The notes beneath the pieces are model-generated. The model worked only from the letters and a program-made list of their open reading frames with translations. It ran no database searches and had not been told where the DNA came from. From the NCBI RefSeq assembly GCF_900111805.1, contig NZ_FOJN01000005.1, forward strand, positions 62,001 through 126,000: DNA of 64,000 nt, in the 5' to 3' direction. Positions 9,602 through 18,480 of this stretch are shown one piece after another. The DNA comes from Rhodococcoides kroppenstedtii (GTDB lineage Bacteria > Actinomycetota > Actinomycetes > Mycobacteriales > Mycobacteriaceae). The position numbers were made by a program, and so were the translations under genes. Position 1 is the first letter of the stretch. Every line of letters begins with the position of its first letter.

Positions 9602-10579
9602 ATGCGCGCAATTCTCGTCACCCGAACCGGCGGACCCGACGTCCTCGACCTCACCGACGTGCCCGATCCGACGCCCGGACCGGGCGATCTGCTCGTGCGC
9701 GTCGACGCCGCCGGCATCAACTACATCGACACCTACTTCCGCACCGGAACCTATCCGCGCGACCTGCCCTACGTCCCGGGCGACGAGGGAACCGGCGTCG
9801 TCGAGGCGGTCGGTGACGGTGTCGACGGTGCCGACGGGGACTTCTCGGTCGGGGACCGCGTGGCCTGGGCCTCCGCGCCGGGCAGCTACGCCGAACTCGC
9901 CGTCGTCCCCGCCGCGGTCGCCGTCCGCGTGCCGGACGGGGTGGACGCGCCGCAGGCGGCGTCCGTGCTGCTGCAGGGCATGACCGCCCACTACCTCGTC
10001 GAGTCCACGTACCCCGTGCAGGCCGGGGACACGGTGCTCGTGCACGCCGGCGCGGGTGGCGTGGGGCTTCTCCTCACCCAGCTCGTCGTCGCGAAGGGCG
10101 CAACCGCGATCACGACGGTCTCCACCGACGAGAAGGCCGAGCTCTCCCGCCGGGCCGGCGCCACGCACGTGCTCCGGTACGACGAGGACATCGCAGCTCG
10201 TGTCCGCGACCTCACCGGCGGCGAGGGAGTGGCCGCGACGTACGACGGCGTCGGCCGCAGCACGTTCGACGCGAGCGTCGCGAGCACGCGCGTGCGCGGC
10301 ACCGTCGCGCTGTTCGGCGCCGCCAGCGGACCGGTCCCACCCGTCGATCCGCAAATTCTCAACCGCGGGGGCTCGCTGTTCCTGACGCGGCCCACCCTGG
10401 TTCACCACGTACGGGACCGCGCCGAACTGGAGTGGCGGGCCGGTGACGTCATGCGGGCGCTGGCGGACGGCACGCTGACGGTGCGCGTCGGGAATCGCTA
10501 TCCGTTGGCGGAGGCGCGGCGGGCGCACGAGGACCTCGAGGGACGGCGGACCACGGGCTCGATCGTGCTGGAGCCGTGA
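9602..10579 (+). CDS. qor: NADPH:quinone oxidoreductase, zinc-independent MDR family
   Basis: This medium-chain reductase reduces quinones or related enones with NADPH. The 325 residues show an N-terminal GroES-like domain (GINYIDTYFRTGTYP, the signature of quinone oxidoreductases) and a Rossmann domain with HAGAGGVGLLLTQLVVAKGA. The cysteine and histidine zinc ligands of alcohol dehydrogenases are absent. It matches the place of Rv1454c. The ATG at 9602 is the only reasonable start. The gene ends 13 nt from the convergent ctaB, with a small hairpin between them. The physiological substrate cannot be read from sequence. Confidence 0.9.
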   Translation: MRAILVTRTGGPDVLDLTDVPDPTPGPGDLLVRVDAAGINYIDTYFRTGTYPRDLPYVPGDEGTGVVEAVGDGVDGADGDFSVGDRVAWASAPGSYAELAVVPAAVAVRVPDGVDAPQAASVLLQGMTAHYLVESTYPVQAGDTVLVHAGAGGVGLLLTQLVVAKGATAITTVSTDEKAELSRRAGATHVLRYDEDIAARVRDLTGGEGVAATYDGVGRSTFDASVASTRVRGTVALFGAASGPVPPVDPQILNRGGSLFLTRPTLVHHVRDRAELEWRAGDVMRALADGTLTVRVGNRYPLAEARRAHEDLEGRRTTGSIVLEP

Positions 10580-10580
10580 T

Positions 10581-10593
10581 GGCCGGAACGGCC
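10581..10593. terminator. Small hairpin between convergent qor and ctaB
   Basis: GGCCG-GAA-CGGCC is a 5-bp GC stem with a 3-nt loop filling the 13-bp gap between the two convergent genes. There is no T-tract. It could act in both directions but is weak. Confidence 0.35.
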
Positions 10594-11603
10594 TAGAAGC
10601 CGAGCATCTCGCTCACGGTGGCGCCGCCGATCACGGCGTCCACCGCGAGTCCGAGGAACACGACGGCGAGGTAGTTGTTCGACTGCAGGAACAGACGCAA
10701 CGGTTTGACCGGCCGACCCTTGCGCACCCCGGAGTAGAGCTGGTGGGCCATGACGAGGAACCACGTGCCGGCCACCAGGGCGACGGCCGCGTAGATCACG
10801 CCGGCCGCGGGCACGAGGGCCAGCGTGGCGGCGACGGTGAGCCAGGTGTAGATCACGATCTGGCGGGTGACCACCTGCTCGGTGGCCACCACGGGCAGCA
10901 TGGGAACGCCCGCGGCCTCGTAGTCGTCCTTGTAGCGCATCGCGAGCGCCCACGTGTGGGGCGGCGTCCAGAAGAAGATGACGAGGAACAGCACCACGGC
11001 CTGCCAGCCCACCGTGCCGGTCACCGCGGACCAGCCGACGAGGGCGGGCATGCACCCGGCGGCTCCGCCCCAGACGACGTTCTGCGAGGTCCGGCGCTTG
11101 AGACCCTTGGTGTAGACGAAGACGTAGAACAGGATGGTCGCCACCACGAGCGAGCCCGCGAGCAGGTTGGCGGCCCACCACAGCCAGAGGAACGACGCGG
11201 CGCCGAGGACGACGCCGAAGACCAGTGCGTGGCGGGTGGGAACCGCCTCGCGGGCCAACGGACGACGCGCGGTGCGCTTCATGACCTTGTCGATGTCCGC
11301 ATCGACCACGCAGTTGAGGGTGTTGGCACTGGCGGCGCCCATCCACCCGCCGAAGAGCGTGGCGAAGAGGAGCGGCAGGTTCACGGTGCCGCGGTCCGCG
11401 AGCAACATCGTCGGGATGGTCGCGACGAGAAGGAGTTCGATGACGCGCGGCTTGGTCAGAGCGAGGTACGCCGCAGGCCGCGCGAGCAGTCGACCGGGCA
11501 ACGACGTCGGTGCCGGCCGGGAGCTCACCTGCGGACTGTCGGCGAACCCGTGTCCACTCGGGCTCTGCCGCATCGCCACTCGAATTCTCCCAACCACATC
11601 CAC
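10593..11603 (-). CDS. ctaB: Heme O synthase (protoheme IX farnesyltransferase)
   Basis: CtaB transfers a farnesyl group to heme B to make heme O, the precursor of heme A, in the membrane. The 336-residue protein is a UbiA-family prenyltransferase. The first aspartate motif is [20 protein letters not shown]; the KRT-RPL ending is specific to the heme-farnesylating branch. About eight to nine hydrophobic helices follow, with [12 protein letters not shown] near the N-terminus. The GTG at 11603 is the longest plausible start. The ATG at 11573 (MRQSPSG) with GGGAGA upstream is an alternative giving 326 residues. It is divergent from tkt, and a 15-bp palindrome lies just upstream. Confidence 0.95.
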   Translation of the reverse strand: MDVVGRIRVAMRQSPSGHGFADSPQVSSRPAPTSLPGRLLARPAAYLALTKPRVIELLLVATIPTMLLADRGTVNLPLLFATLFGGWMGAASANTLNCVVDADIDKVMKRTARRPLAREAVPTRHALVFGVVLGAASFLWLWWAANLLAGSLVVATILFYVFVYTKGLKRRTSQNVVWGGAAGCMPALVGWSAVTGTVGWQAVVLFLVIFFWTPPHTWALAMRYKDDYEAAGVPMLPVVATEQVVTRQIVIYTWLTVAATLALVPAAGVIYAAVALVAGTWFLVMAHQLYSGVRKGRPVKPLRLFLQSNNYLAVVFLGLAVDAVIGGATVSEMLGF

Positions 11604-11613
11604 GCGCGCGTCA

Positions 11614-11628
11614 CCATCGGACCGATGG
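11614..11628. promoter_or_regulatory. Perfect 7-bp inverted repeat upstream of ctaB
   Basis: CCATCGG-A-CCGATGG is a perfect palindrome 11 nt before the longest ctaB start. On the minus strand it reads CCATCGGTCC in its first ten bases, the same ten bases found at the ctaA start (8165-8174). A shared operator for the two heme A genes is possible. Confidence 0.4.
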
Positions 11629-11712
11629 CACTACTACAGGCGATGGTAGACGCCGCCGGTGTCATCGCCCCAATCGGCGGGTACCACGACTGCGCCGCCC
11701 ACCCCGGGGAAC

Positions 11713-11718
11713 TAGGCT
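11713..11718 (+). promoter_or_regulatory. Possible -10 box upstream of tkt
   Basis: TAGGCT fits TANNNT and would start transcription about 70 nt before the tkt GTG. The same hexamer appears upstream of gap. No clear -35 is present. Confidence 0.35.
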
Positions 11719-11793
11719 CTTCGGTGTGAGCGGTCACCGCTCGCACCGTTGCTACTGGCCACCCACCCCGACAGTGTCAGGAGACCCTCGCTC

Positions 11794-13893
11794 GTGTCGA
11801 TCACAGACGACGTCACCGCCCTCACCAGGGCGCACCACCCCAGCGACTGGACCGACCTGGACACCCGCGCCGTGGACACCGTGCGCGTCCTCGCCGCCGA
11901 CGCCGTCCAGAAGGTGGGCAACGGCCACCCCGGTACCGCCATGAGCCTCGCTCCCCTGGCCTACACCCTCTTCCAGCGCACCATGCGTCACGATCCGGAC
12001 GACACCACCTGGATCGGCCGCGACCGCTTCGTGCTCTCCTGCGGCCACTCGAGCCTCACGCTCTACATTCAGCTCTACCTCGGCGGTTTCGGTCTCGAGC
12101 TCGAGGACCTGAAGGCGCTGCGGACGTTCAAGTCCAAGACCCCGGGTCACCCGGAGTTCCGCCACACCAAGGGTGTCGAGATCACCACCGGGCCGCTGGG
12201 CCAGGGTCTGGCCTCCGCCGTGGGCATGGCCATGGCGTCCCGACGCGAGCGCGGCCTGTTCGATCCCGAGCCCGCGTGGGGCGAGAGCCCGTTCGACCAC
12301 TACATCTACGTCGTCGCCTCCGACGGCGACATCGAGGAGGGCGTGACCAGCGAGGCGTCGTCGCTCGCCGGCACGCAGCAGCTGGGCAACCTGATCCTGT
12401 TCTACGACGACAACAAGATCTCGATCGAACACTCCACCGACATCGCTCTGTCGGAGGACACCGCCGCCCGGTACGAGGCCTACGGCTGGCACGTGCAGGT
12501 GGTCGAGGGCGGCGAGAACGTCACGGCCATCGAGGAGGCGATCGAGGCGGCCAAGGCCGTCACCGACAAGCCGTCGATCATCGTGCTGCGCACCATCATC
12601 GGCTTCCCGGCACCCACCATGATGAACACCGGCGCCGTCCACGGTGCCGCCCTCGGCGACGAGGAGGTCGCCGCGGTGAAGAAGGCGCTGAACTTCGACC
12701 CCGACGCGACGTTCGAGGTCTCCGACGAGGTCATCGCGCACACTCGCGGCCTGCAGCAGCGGGGCCGCGCGGCACACGAGGCCTGGAGCAAGGACTTCGA
12801 CGCCTGGAGCGAGCGCGAGCCCGACCGGCGCGTCCTGCTCGACCGACTGACGAAGGGCACCCTCCCGGAGGGTTGGACGGACGTGCTCCCCACGTGGGAG
12901 CCCGGCAGCAAGGCCGTCGCGACGCGTGCGGCGTCGGGCAAGGTGCTCGGTGCCGTCGGCCCCGTCCTGCCCGAGCTGTGGGGCGGCTCGGCCGACCTCG
13001 CGGGCAGCAACAACACCACCATCGAGGGCGCGAAGTCCTTCGGCCCCACGTCGATCTCCACCGACGACTGGGACGCGGAGCCCTACGGCCGCACGCTGCA
13101 CTTCGGCATCCGTGAGCACGCGATGGGCGCGATCCTCTCCGGCATCGTCATGCACGGCCCGACCCGCGCGTACGGCGGCACGTTCATGCAGTTCAGCGAC
13201 TACATGCGCCCCGCCGTCCGACTCGCGTCGCTGATGGACATCGATCCCATCTACGTCTGGACCCACGATTCGGTGGGTCTCGGCGAGGACGGACCGACGC
13301 ACCAGCCGGTCGAGCATCTCGCCGCACTGCGCGCGATCCCCAACCTCTCCGTCGTCCGTCCCGCCGACGCCAACGAGACGGCGCACGCCTGGCGCGCCGT
13401 GCTCGCGCGGTCGTCCAGCAGCGGTCCGGTCGGACTCGCCCTCACCCGCCAGGGCGTTCCGGTGCTCGAGGGCACCGACTACGAGGGTGTCTCGAAGGGC
13501 GGCTACGTCCTGGTCGAGTCCTCGAAGGCAGTACCCGACGTGGTGCTGATCGGCACCGGATCCGAGGTGCAGTACGCGGTCGAGGCGCAGAAGACCCTCG
13601 AGGCCCAGGGCATCGGCGCGCAGGTCGTCTCGATGCCGTGTGTGGAGTGGTTCTTCAGCCAGGACCAGAACTACCGCGACCAGATCCTGCCGCCCACCGT
13701 GACCGCGCGCGTCTCGATCGAGGCCGGTATCGCGATGCCGTGGTACCGCATCGTCGGCGGCCACGGCGAGATCATCTCGCTCGAGCACTTCGGGGAATCG
13801 GCAGACGCCGCCACGCTGTTCCGCGAGTACGGCTTCACCGCCGACGCCGTCGTGGCCGCCGCGCAGCGTTCCATCGCCAACGTGAAGGGATAG
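11794..13893 (+). CDS. tkt: Transketolase
   Basis: Transketolase is the thiamine-diphosphate enzyme that moves two-carbon units in the non-oxidative pentose phosphate pathway. The 699 residues include AVQKVGNGHPGTAMSLAP near 30, the ThDP-binding GDG segment ASDGDIEEGVTSEASSLAG, and the C-terminal half with GPTRAYGGTFMQFSDYMRPA and HDSVGLGEDGPTHQPVEHLA. I chose the GTG at 11794 (MSITDDVTALT) because AGGAG lies 10 nt upstream. The open frame reaches back to 11749 but adds 15 residues without family similarity. It is first in the operon tkt-tal-zwf-opcA-pgl, with tal 6 nt downstream. Confidence 0.97.
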   Translation: MSITDDVTALTRAHHPSDWTDLDTRAVDTVRVLAADAVQKVGNGHPGTAMSLAPLAYTLFQRTMRHDPDDTTWIGRDRFVLSCGHSSLTLYIQLYLGGFGLELEDLKALRTFKSKTPGHPEFRHTKGVEITTGPLGQGLASAVGMAMASRRERGLFDPEPAWGESPFDHYIYVVASDGDIEEGVTSEASSLAGTQQLGNLILFYDDNKISIEHSTDIALSEDTAARYEAYGWHVQVVEGGENVTAIEEAIEAAKAVTDKPSIIVLRTIIGFPAPTMMNTGAVHGAALGDEEVAAVKKALNFDPDATFEVSDEVIAHTRGLQQRGRAAHEAWSKDFDAWSEREPDRRVLLDRLTKGTLPEGWTDVLPTWEPGSKAVATRAASGKVLGAVGPVLPELWGGSADLAGSNNTTIEGAKSFGPTSISTDDWDAEPYGRTLHFGIREHAMGAILSGIVMHGPTRAYGGTFMQFSDYMRPAVRLASLMDIDPIYVWTHDSVGLGEDGPTHQPVEHLAALRAIPNLSVVRPADANETAHAWRAVLARSSSSGPVGLALTRQGVPVLEGTDYEGVSKGGYVLVESSKAVPDVVLIGTGSEVQYAVEAQKTLEAQGIGAQVVSMPCVEWFFSQDQNYRDQILPPTVTARVSIEAGIAMPWYRIVGGHGEIISLEHFGESADAATLFREYGFTADAVVAAAQRSIANVKG

Positions 13894-13899
13894 ACACCC

Positions 13900-15018
13900 A
13901 TGACACAGAACACGAACCTCGAGCAGCTGTCCGCCGCGGGCGTGTCCGTCTGGCTCGACGATCTCTCCCGCACCCGCATCGAGTCCGGCAACCTGAAGGA
14001 CCTGATCGACACCAAGTCGGTGGTGGGCGTCACCACCAACCCGTCGATCTTCCAGGCCGCCCTCAGCGCCGGGAACACCTACGACGAGCAGGTGAACCAG
14101 CTCGCCGCGCAGGGCGCCGACGTCGACACCGTGATCCGGACCGTCACCACCGACGACGTCCGCAACGCGTGCGACGTCCTCGCCCCGGTGTACGAGGCGA
14201 CGGCGGGCGTGGACGGTCGCGTCTCCATCGAGGTCGACCCGCGAATCGCCCACGACACGGACAAGACCGTCGCCCAGGCGATCGAGCTGTGGAAGATCGT
14301 CGACCGCCCGAACCTGCTGATCAAGATTCCCGCCACGGAGGCCGGCATCCCGGCGATCGCCAAGGTGATCGGCGAGGGCATCAGCGTCAACGTCACGCTC
14401 ATCTTCTCCGTCGAGCGGTACGAGGCCGTCATGAACGCCTACCTCGAGGGCCTCGAGGCCGCCGCTGCGGCCGGCCACGACCTCGACACGATCCACTCGG
14501 TGGCGTCGTTCTTCGTCTCCCGCGTGGACACCGAGGTGGACAAGCGTCTCGACGCGATCGGCACGCCGGAGGCGACGGAGCTGAAGGGCAAGGCGGCGCT
14601 GGCCAACGCCCGTCTCGCCTACAGCGCCTACCAGCAGGTGTTCGAGGTCGGCGCGCGCTTCCAGAGCATGCTCGACAAGGGCGCACGGCCGCAACGGCCG
14701 CTCTGGGCCTCGACCGGGGTGAAGGACCCGTCGCTCCCCGACACGCTGTACGTGACCGAGCTCGTCGCACCCAACACGGTCAACACCATGCCGGAGAAGA
14801 CCCTGGATGCCGTCGCCGACCACGGTGAGATCACCGGCGACACGGTCACCGGGACCGGTCCGCAGTCGCAGGAGATCTTCGACCGGATCGCGGCACTCGG
14901 TGTCGACCTGACCGACGTCTTCCTCGTTCTCGAGAACGAAGGCGTGGAGAAGTTCGAATCCGCGTGGGGCGAGCTGCTGGACGCCACCCGCGAGCAACTC
15001 GACGCAGCCAAGAGCTGA
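13900..15018 (+). CDS. tal: Transaldolase
   Basis: Transaldolase moves a dihydroxyacetone unit between sugar phosphates through a Schiff base. The 372-residue protein belongs to the long actinobacterial type. It has [17 protein letters not shown] at the N-terminus, [15 protein letters not shown], the catalytic lysine in [15 protein letters not shown], and [20 protein letters not shown] near the C-terminus. The ATG at 13900 follows the tkt stop by 6 nt. The cluster with zwf and opcA is the standard actinobacterial pentose phosphate operon. Confidence 0.97.
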   Translation: MTQNTNLEQLSAAGVSVWLDDLSRTRIESGNLKDLIDTKSVVGVTTNPSIFQAALSAGNTYDEQVNQLAAQGADVDTVIRTVTTDDVRNACDVLAPVYEATAGVDGRVSIEVDPRIAHDTDKTVAQAIELWKIVDRPNLLIKIPATEAGIPAIAKVIGEGISVNVTLIFSVERYEAVMNAYLEGLEAAAAAGHDLDTIHSVASFFVSRVDTEVDKRLDAIGTPEATELKGKAALANARLAYSAYQQVFEVGARFQSMLDKGARPQRPLWASTGVKDPSLPDTLYVTELVAPNTVNTMPEKTLDAVADHGEITGDTVTGTGPQSQEIFDRIAALGVDLTDVFLVLENEGVEKFESAWGELLDATREQLDAAKS

Positions 15019-15021
15019 TCG

Positions 15022-16581
15022 GTGGCCGACGTTGCCGGGGGCGCCGGGCCGGATCCGACCGGGCCGGTGAACCCTCTCCGCGACGGGCGTGACAAGCGAC
15101 TGCCGAGGATCGCCGGGCCCTGCAGCCTGGTGATCTTCGGCGTCACCGGCGATCTCGCCCGCAAGAAGCTGATGCCGGCCGTCTACGACCTGGCCAACCG
15201 CGGCCTGCTGCCCCCCGGCTTCGCGCTGGTCGGGTTCGCGCGCCGGGACTGGTCCGACCAGGACTTCGGCACGATCGTGCACGACGCCGTGCGCGAGCAT
15301 TCCCGGACGCCGTTCCGGGAGGACGTCTGGGAGCGCCTGTCCGAGGGAATCCGCTTCGTCGAGGGCACCTTCGACGACGCCGCCGCGTTCGAGCGTCTGA
15401 AGAGCACGCTCGCGACGCTCGACGTCGAGCGCGGCACCGGCGGCAACCACGCCTTCTACCTGTCGATCCCGCCCGCGGCCTTCCCCACGGTGTGCGAGCA
15501 GTTGTCGGCGTCCGGCCTGGCCACCGGGGACGACGGCAGCTGGCGGCGCGTCGTCATCGAGAAGCCCTTCGGTCGCGACCTGCAGAGCGCCAAGGAGCTG
15601 AACGCGGTGGTCAATCGGGTCTTCCCGGAGGACACGGTGTTCCGCATCGACCACTACCTCGGCAAGGAGACGGTCCAGAACATCCTGGCGCTGCGTTTCG
15701 CGAACCAGTTGTTCGACCCGATCTGGAACGCCCACTACGTCGACCACGTGCAGATCACCATGGCCGAGGACATCGGCCTCGGCGGTCGCGCGGGGTACTA
15801 CGACGGCATCGGCGCGGCGCGCGACGTCATCCAGAACCACCTGCTCCAGCTGCTCGCCATCACCGCGATGGAGGAACCGGTCAGCTTCAAGCCCTCCGAG
15901 CTGCAGACCGAGAAGATCAAGGTGCTCTCGGCCACCAAGTTGGCCGAACCGTTCGCCGAGACCGCCGCCCGCGGCCAGTACACCGCCGGGTGGCAGGGCA
16001 GCCAGCGCGTCAAGGGACTCAAGGAGGAGGACGGGTTCGACGCCGAGTCGAACACCGAGACCTACGCCGCGATCACCCTCGAGGTGGACACCCGCCGCTG
16101 GAGCGGAGTGCCGTTCTACCTGCGAACCGGCAAGTCGCTCGGTCGCCGGGTCACCGAGATCGCCGTGGTGTTCAAGCGCGCCCCCCACCTGCCCTTCGAT
16201 GCGACCATGACCGAGGAGCTCGGACAGAACGCGTTGGTCATCCGCGTGCAGCCCGACGAGGGCGTGACCATGCGCTTCGGCTCGAAGGTCCCGGGATCGT
16301 CGATGCAGGTGCGCGACGTGAGCATGGACTTCAGCTACGGGCAGGCCTTCACCGAATCCTCCCCCGAGGCGTACGAGCGGCTCATCCTCGACGTGCTGCT
16401 CGGCGAGCCGTCCCTCTTCCCGGTGAACGAGGAGGTCGAGCTCTCCTGGAAGATCCTCGACCCCATCCTCGAGTTCTGGGCGTCGGGCGGGACCGCCGAT
16501 CCCTACGAGGCGGGCACCTGGGGACCGGAGTCGGCCAACGAGATGATGGAACGCACCGGACGTGAATGGAGAAGACCGTGA
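15022..16581 (+). CDS. zwf: Glucose-6-phosphate dehydrogenase
   Basis: This enzyme oxidises glucose-6-phosphate to 6-phosphogluconolactone and makes NADPH, the entry to the oxidative pentose phosphate pathway. The 519 residues contain the dinucleotide-binding IFGVTGDLARKKLMPAVYDL near 35, VIEKPFGRDL, and the active-site RIDHYLGKETVQN with the catalytic histidine. Later motifs include YFLRTGKSLG-like FYLRTGKSLGRR. The GTG at 15022 is 3 nt after tal. The N-terminal 30 residues are less conserved, so a later start is conceivable. The 3' end overlaps opcA by 16 nt. It is expected to need OpcA for activity, as known in related actinobacteria. Confidence 0.97.
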   Translation: MADVAGGAGPDPTGPVNPLRDGRDKRLPRIAGPCSLVIFGVTGDLARKKLMPAVYDLANRGLLPPGFALVGFARRDWSDQDFGTIVHDAVREHSRTPFREDVWERLSEGIRFVEGTFDDAAAFERLKSTLATLDVERGTGGNHAFYLSIPPAAFPTVCEQLSASGLATGDDGSWRRVVIEKPFGRDLQSAKELNAVVNRVFPEDTVFRIDHYLGKETVQNILALRFANQLFDPIWNAHYVDHVQITMAEDIGLGGRAGYYDGIGAARDVIQNHLLQLLAITAMEEPVSFKPSELQTEKIKVLSATKLAEPFAETAARGQYTAGWQGSQRVKGLKEEDGFDAESNTETYAAITLEVDTRRWSGVPFYLRTGKSLGRRVTEIAVVFKRAPHLPFDATMTEELGQNALVIRVQPDEGVTMRFGSKVPGSSMQVRDVSMDFSYGQAFTESSPEAYERLILDVLLGEPSLFPVNEEVELSWKILDPILEFWASGGTADPYEAGTWGPESANEMMERTGREWRRP

Positions 16582-17486
16582 TCGTCGACCTCCCCGCCAC
16601 CACGACCGGTGACGTGTCGAAGAAGCTGGTGGAGATCCGCGAGTCCGGCGGTGCGGTCACCCTCGGCCGGGTGCTCACGCTGGTGGTGCTCACCAAGAGC
16701 GTGTCCGGCGCGGAGGACGCCATCGCCGCCGCCAACGAGGCCAGTCGAGAACACCCCTGCCGCGTCATCGTGCTGGCCCCCGACGACCGCGACGCCCCTC
16801 CCGGACTGGACGCGCAGATCCGCGTCGGTGGGGACGCCGGCGCGTCCGAGGTGGTGATCCTGCGTCTGCACGGCGAACTGGCCGACCACGAGGACAGCGT
16901 CGTCGTGCCGTTCCTCCTGCCCGACACACCCGTCGTCGCCTGGTGGCCCGACGAAGCTCCCCCGGTTCCGGGCAAGGACAAGGTGGGCAAGCTCGCCATC
17001 CGCCGCATCACGGACGCCACCCACGCGCCCGATCCGCGCTCCGCGATCGCCGGTCGTCTGGCGTCGTACACGAAGGGCGACACCGACCTCGCGTGGTCGC
17101 GAATCACCTACTGGCGCGCCCTGCTCACCACTGCGCTCGACCAGGTGAGCGAACCCGTCGAGTCCGTCGCGGTGTCGGGTCTGTGGGAGGAGCCGGCACT
17201 CGACATCCTCGCCGGGTGGCTGGCCGGACGCCTGTCCGTGCCCGTCACACGCCGGGTGGGACCGTTGACCGTCGAGATGCGGCTGGTCGGTGGCGGTGTC
17301 GTCTCCATCTCCCGACCGCAGACCGGCACCACCGCGACTCTGCGGCGCACCGGCCAACCCGACACCCTCGTCTCGCTCGCGCGGCGCGAGACCCGCGACT
17401 GCCTGGCCGAGGAACTGCGGCGCCTCGACCGCGACGAGATCTACGAGGAGGCCCTGGCGTCTCTCGGGAAGGTGACGTATGAGTGA
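16566..17486 (+). CDS. opcA: OpcA, glucose-6-phosphate dehydrogenase assembly protein
   Basis: OpcA is an accessory protein for assembly or allosteric activation of glucose-6-phosphate dehydrogenase in actinobacteria and cyanobacteria. The 306-residue sequence begins MEKTVIVDLPATTTGDVSKK and contains GRVLTLVVLTK, DSVVVPFLLPDTPVVAWWPD, a segment typical of the family, and DLAWSRITYWRALL. No enzyme motif is present. The ATG at 16566 lies inside zwf with a 16-nt overlap, and GTG at 16578 is a possible later start. It overlaps pgl by 8 nt. Co-translation with zwf fits a subunit-like role. Confidence 0.93.
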   Translation: MEKTVIVDLPATTTGDVSKKLVEIRESGGAVTLGRVLTLVVLTKSVSGAEDAIAAANEASREHPCRVIVLAPDDRDAPPGLDAQIRVGGDAGASEVVILRLHGELADHEDSVVVPFLLPDTPVVAWWPDEAPPVPGKDKVGKLAIRRITDATHAPDPRSAIAGRLASYTKGDTDLAWSRITYWRALLTTALDQVSEPVESVAVSGLWEEPALDILAGWLAGRLSVPVTRRVGPLTVEMRLVGGGVVSISRPQTGTTATLRRTGQPDTLVSLARRETRDCLAEELRRLDRDEIYEEALASLGKVTYE

Positions 17487-18207
17487 GATCGTCCGCTCCG
17501 CCGATCAACGGTCCCTGGCCCGCGCGGCCGCCGAGCGCATCGTCGCTGTCCTGGTGGAGGCACAACGCGCCCGCGGCTCGGCATCGCTCGTCCTCACCGG
17601 CGGCGGCACGGGCGTCGCCACGCTGACCGCCGTTCGTGACCTGGGTGGGGACGTCGACTGGTCGGCCGTCGACGTCTTCTACGGCGACGACCGATTTCTG
17701 CCCGAGGGCGACCCGGAGCGCAACCACCGTCAGACTCGGGAAGCGTTGCTCGATCACGTCGACGTGGACCCGGCGCGCGTCCACGTGATGGCGGCGTCCG
17801 ACACCCCGCCCGGCGACATCGTCGCGGCGGCCGCGGCGTACCACCAGACCATCGCGGCGTTCGCGGGTCCGTCCGGGGAGCCGACGTTCGACGTTCACCT
17901 CCTCGGCATGGGTCCCGATTCCCACGTCAACTCGATTTTCGCCGGCACGGACGCCGTGCGCGAGACCGAGCGCCTGGTGCTCGCCGTCACCGACTCCCCC
18001 AAGCCCCCGCCGGAGCGCATCACGCTCACGCTCCCCGCGGTGCGGCGCTCGCGCCACGTGTTCCTGCTCGTGTCGGGTGAGGGCAAGGCCGACGCCGTCG
18101 CCGCCTGCGTCGGTGGAGCCGACCCGATCGAACACCCCGCCGCGGGCGCGGTCGGTCTGGACTCCACTATGTGGTTCCTCGACGAGGGTTCCGCGTCCCG
18201 GCTCTGA
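17479..18207 (+). CDS. pgl: 6-phosphogluconolactonase
   Basis: This enzyme hydrolyses 6-phosphogluconolactone, the second step of the oxidative pentose phosphate pathway. The 242 residues show the NagB/Pgl pattern: LVLTGGGTGVATL near 40, VDVFYGDDRFLPEGDPERN, LLGMGPDSHVNSIF and RITLTLPAVRRSRHVFLLVSG. The usual GxDGHTASLFP motif appears as GPDSHVNSIF, a conservative variant common in Mycobacteriales. The ATG at 17479 overlaps opcA. It is the last gene of the operon (called devB in M. tuberculosis). Confidence 0.94.
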   Translation: MSEIVRSADQRSLARAAAERIVAVLVEAQRARGSASLVLTGGGTGVATLTAVRDLGGDVDWSAVDVFYGDDRFLPEGDPERNHRQTREALLDHVDVDPARVHVMAASDTPPGDIVAAAAAYHQTIAAFAGPSGEPTFDVHLLGMGPDSHVNSIFAGTDAVRETERLVLAVTDSPKPPPERITLTLPAVRRSRHVFLLVSGEGKADAVAACVGGADPIEHPAAGAVGLDSTMWFLDEGSASRL

Positions 18208-18243
18208 CCGTCACCGACCGGCGGTGTTCGGGTCACCCCCTCG

Positions 18244-18267
18244 CCGGGCGTCGTCGGTCCCGCCCGG
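18244..18267 (+). terminator. Hairpin downstream of pgl
   Basis: CCGGGCG and CGCCCGG form a 7-bp GC stem with a 10-nt loop, 37 nt after the pgl stop. No T-tract follows, as is usual in high-GC actinobacteria. Candidate terminator of the pentose phosphate operon. Confidence 0.4.
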
Positions 18268-18417
18268 GTGATCCCGACGGCACGAGTACAGGACGCGGCC
18301 CCCACCCGACCGTCGCGGGACCCCGCGTCGCCAGGCCGACGAGGCTGCTGCACAGCGGTTCTCGCGCGAGTCGGACATGCGGCCCTCGTTCCGTCGACGG
18401 TGCCGACGACCCGATCG

Positions 18418-18451
18418 GGCCGGCGGCTCATCGAATTCGACGCCGCCGGCC
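18418..18451 (-). terminator. 10-bp hairpin downstream of ppc
   Basis: GGCCGGCGGC and GCCGCCGGCC form a perfect 10-bp stem, and the 14-nt loop itself contains the palindrome TCGAATTCGA. It lies about 30 nt after the ppc stop on the minus strand. Its symmetry would let it work in both directions between convergent operons. Confidence 0.6.
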
Positions 18452-18480
18452 ACGGTCCGGTTCCCCGCTGCCGAACTCCG

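Larger units (their letters stand above)
18208..18480. other. Convergent intergenic region pgl/ppc
   Basis: This 273-bp region separates the ends of pgl and ppc. I see two hairpins (annotated separately) and no convincing gene. Short open frames exist on both strands (for example an 80-codon one on minus, 18211-18453). They are Arg-rich, lack a ribosome site and look like GC-driven noise. Confidence 0.6.

Noticed and set aside
11752..16188. A 1478-codon open frame antisense to tkt, tal and zwf
   Set aside because: It mirrors three well-supported enzymes, is rich in Gly, Arg, Val and Asp as expected from the complementary GC-rich third positions, and has no domain motif.
18211..18453. 80-codon minus-strand frame in the pgl/ppc gap, at the place of M. 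tuberculosis Rv1444c
   Set aside because: Arg-rich with no ribosome site, and it overlaps the hairpin terminator. I cannot support a gene.
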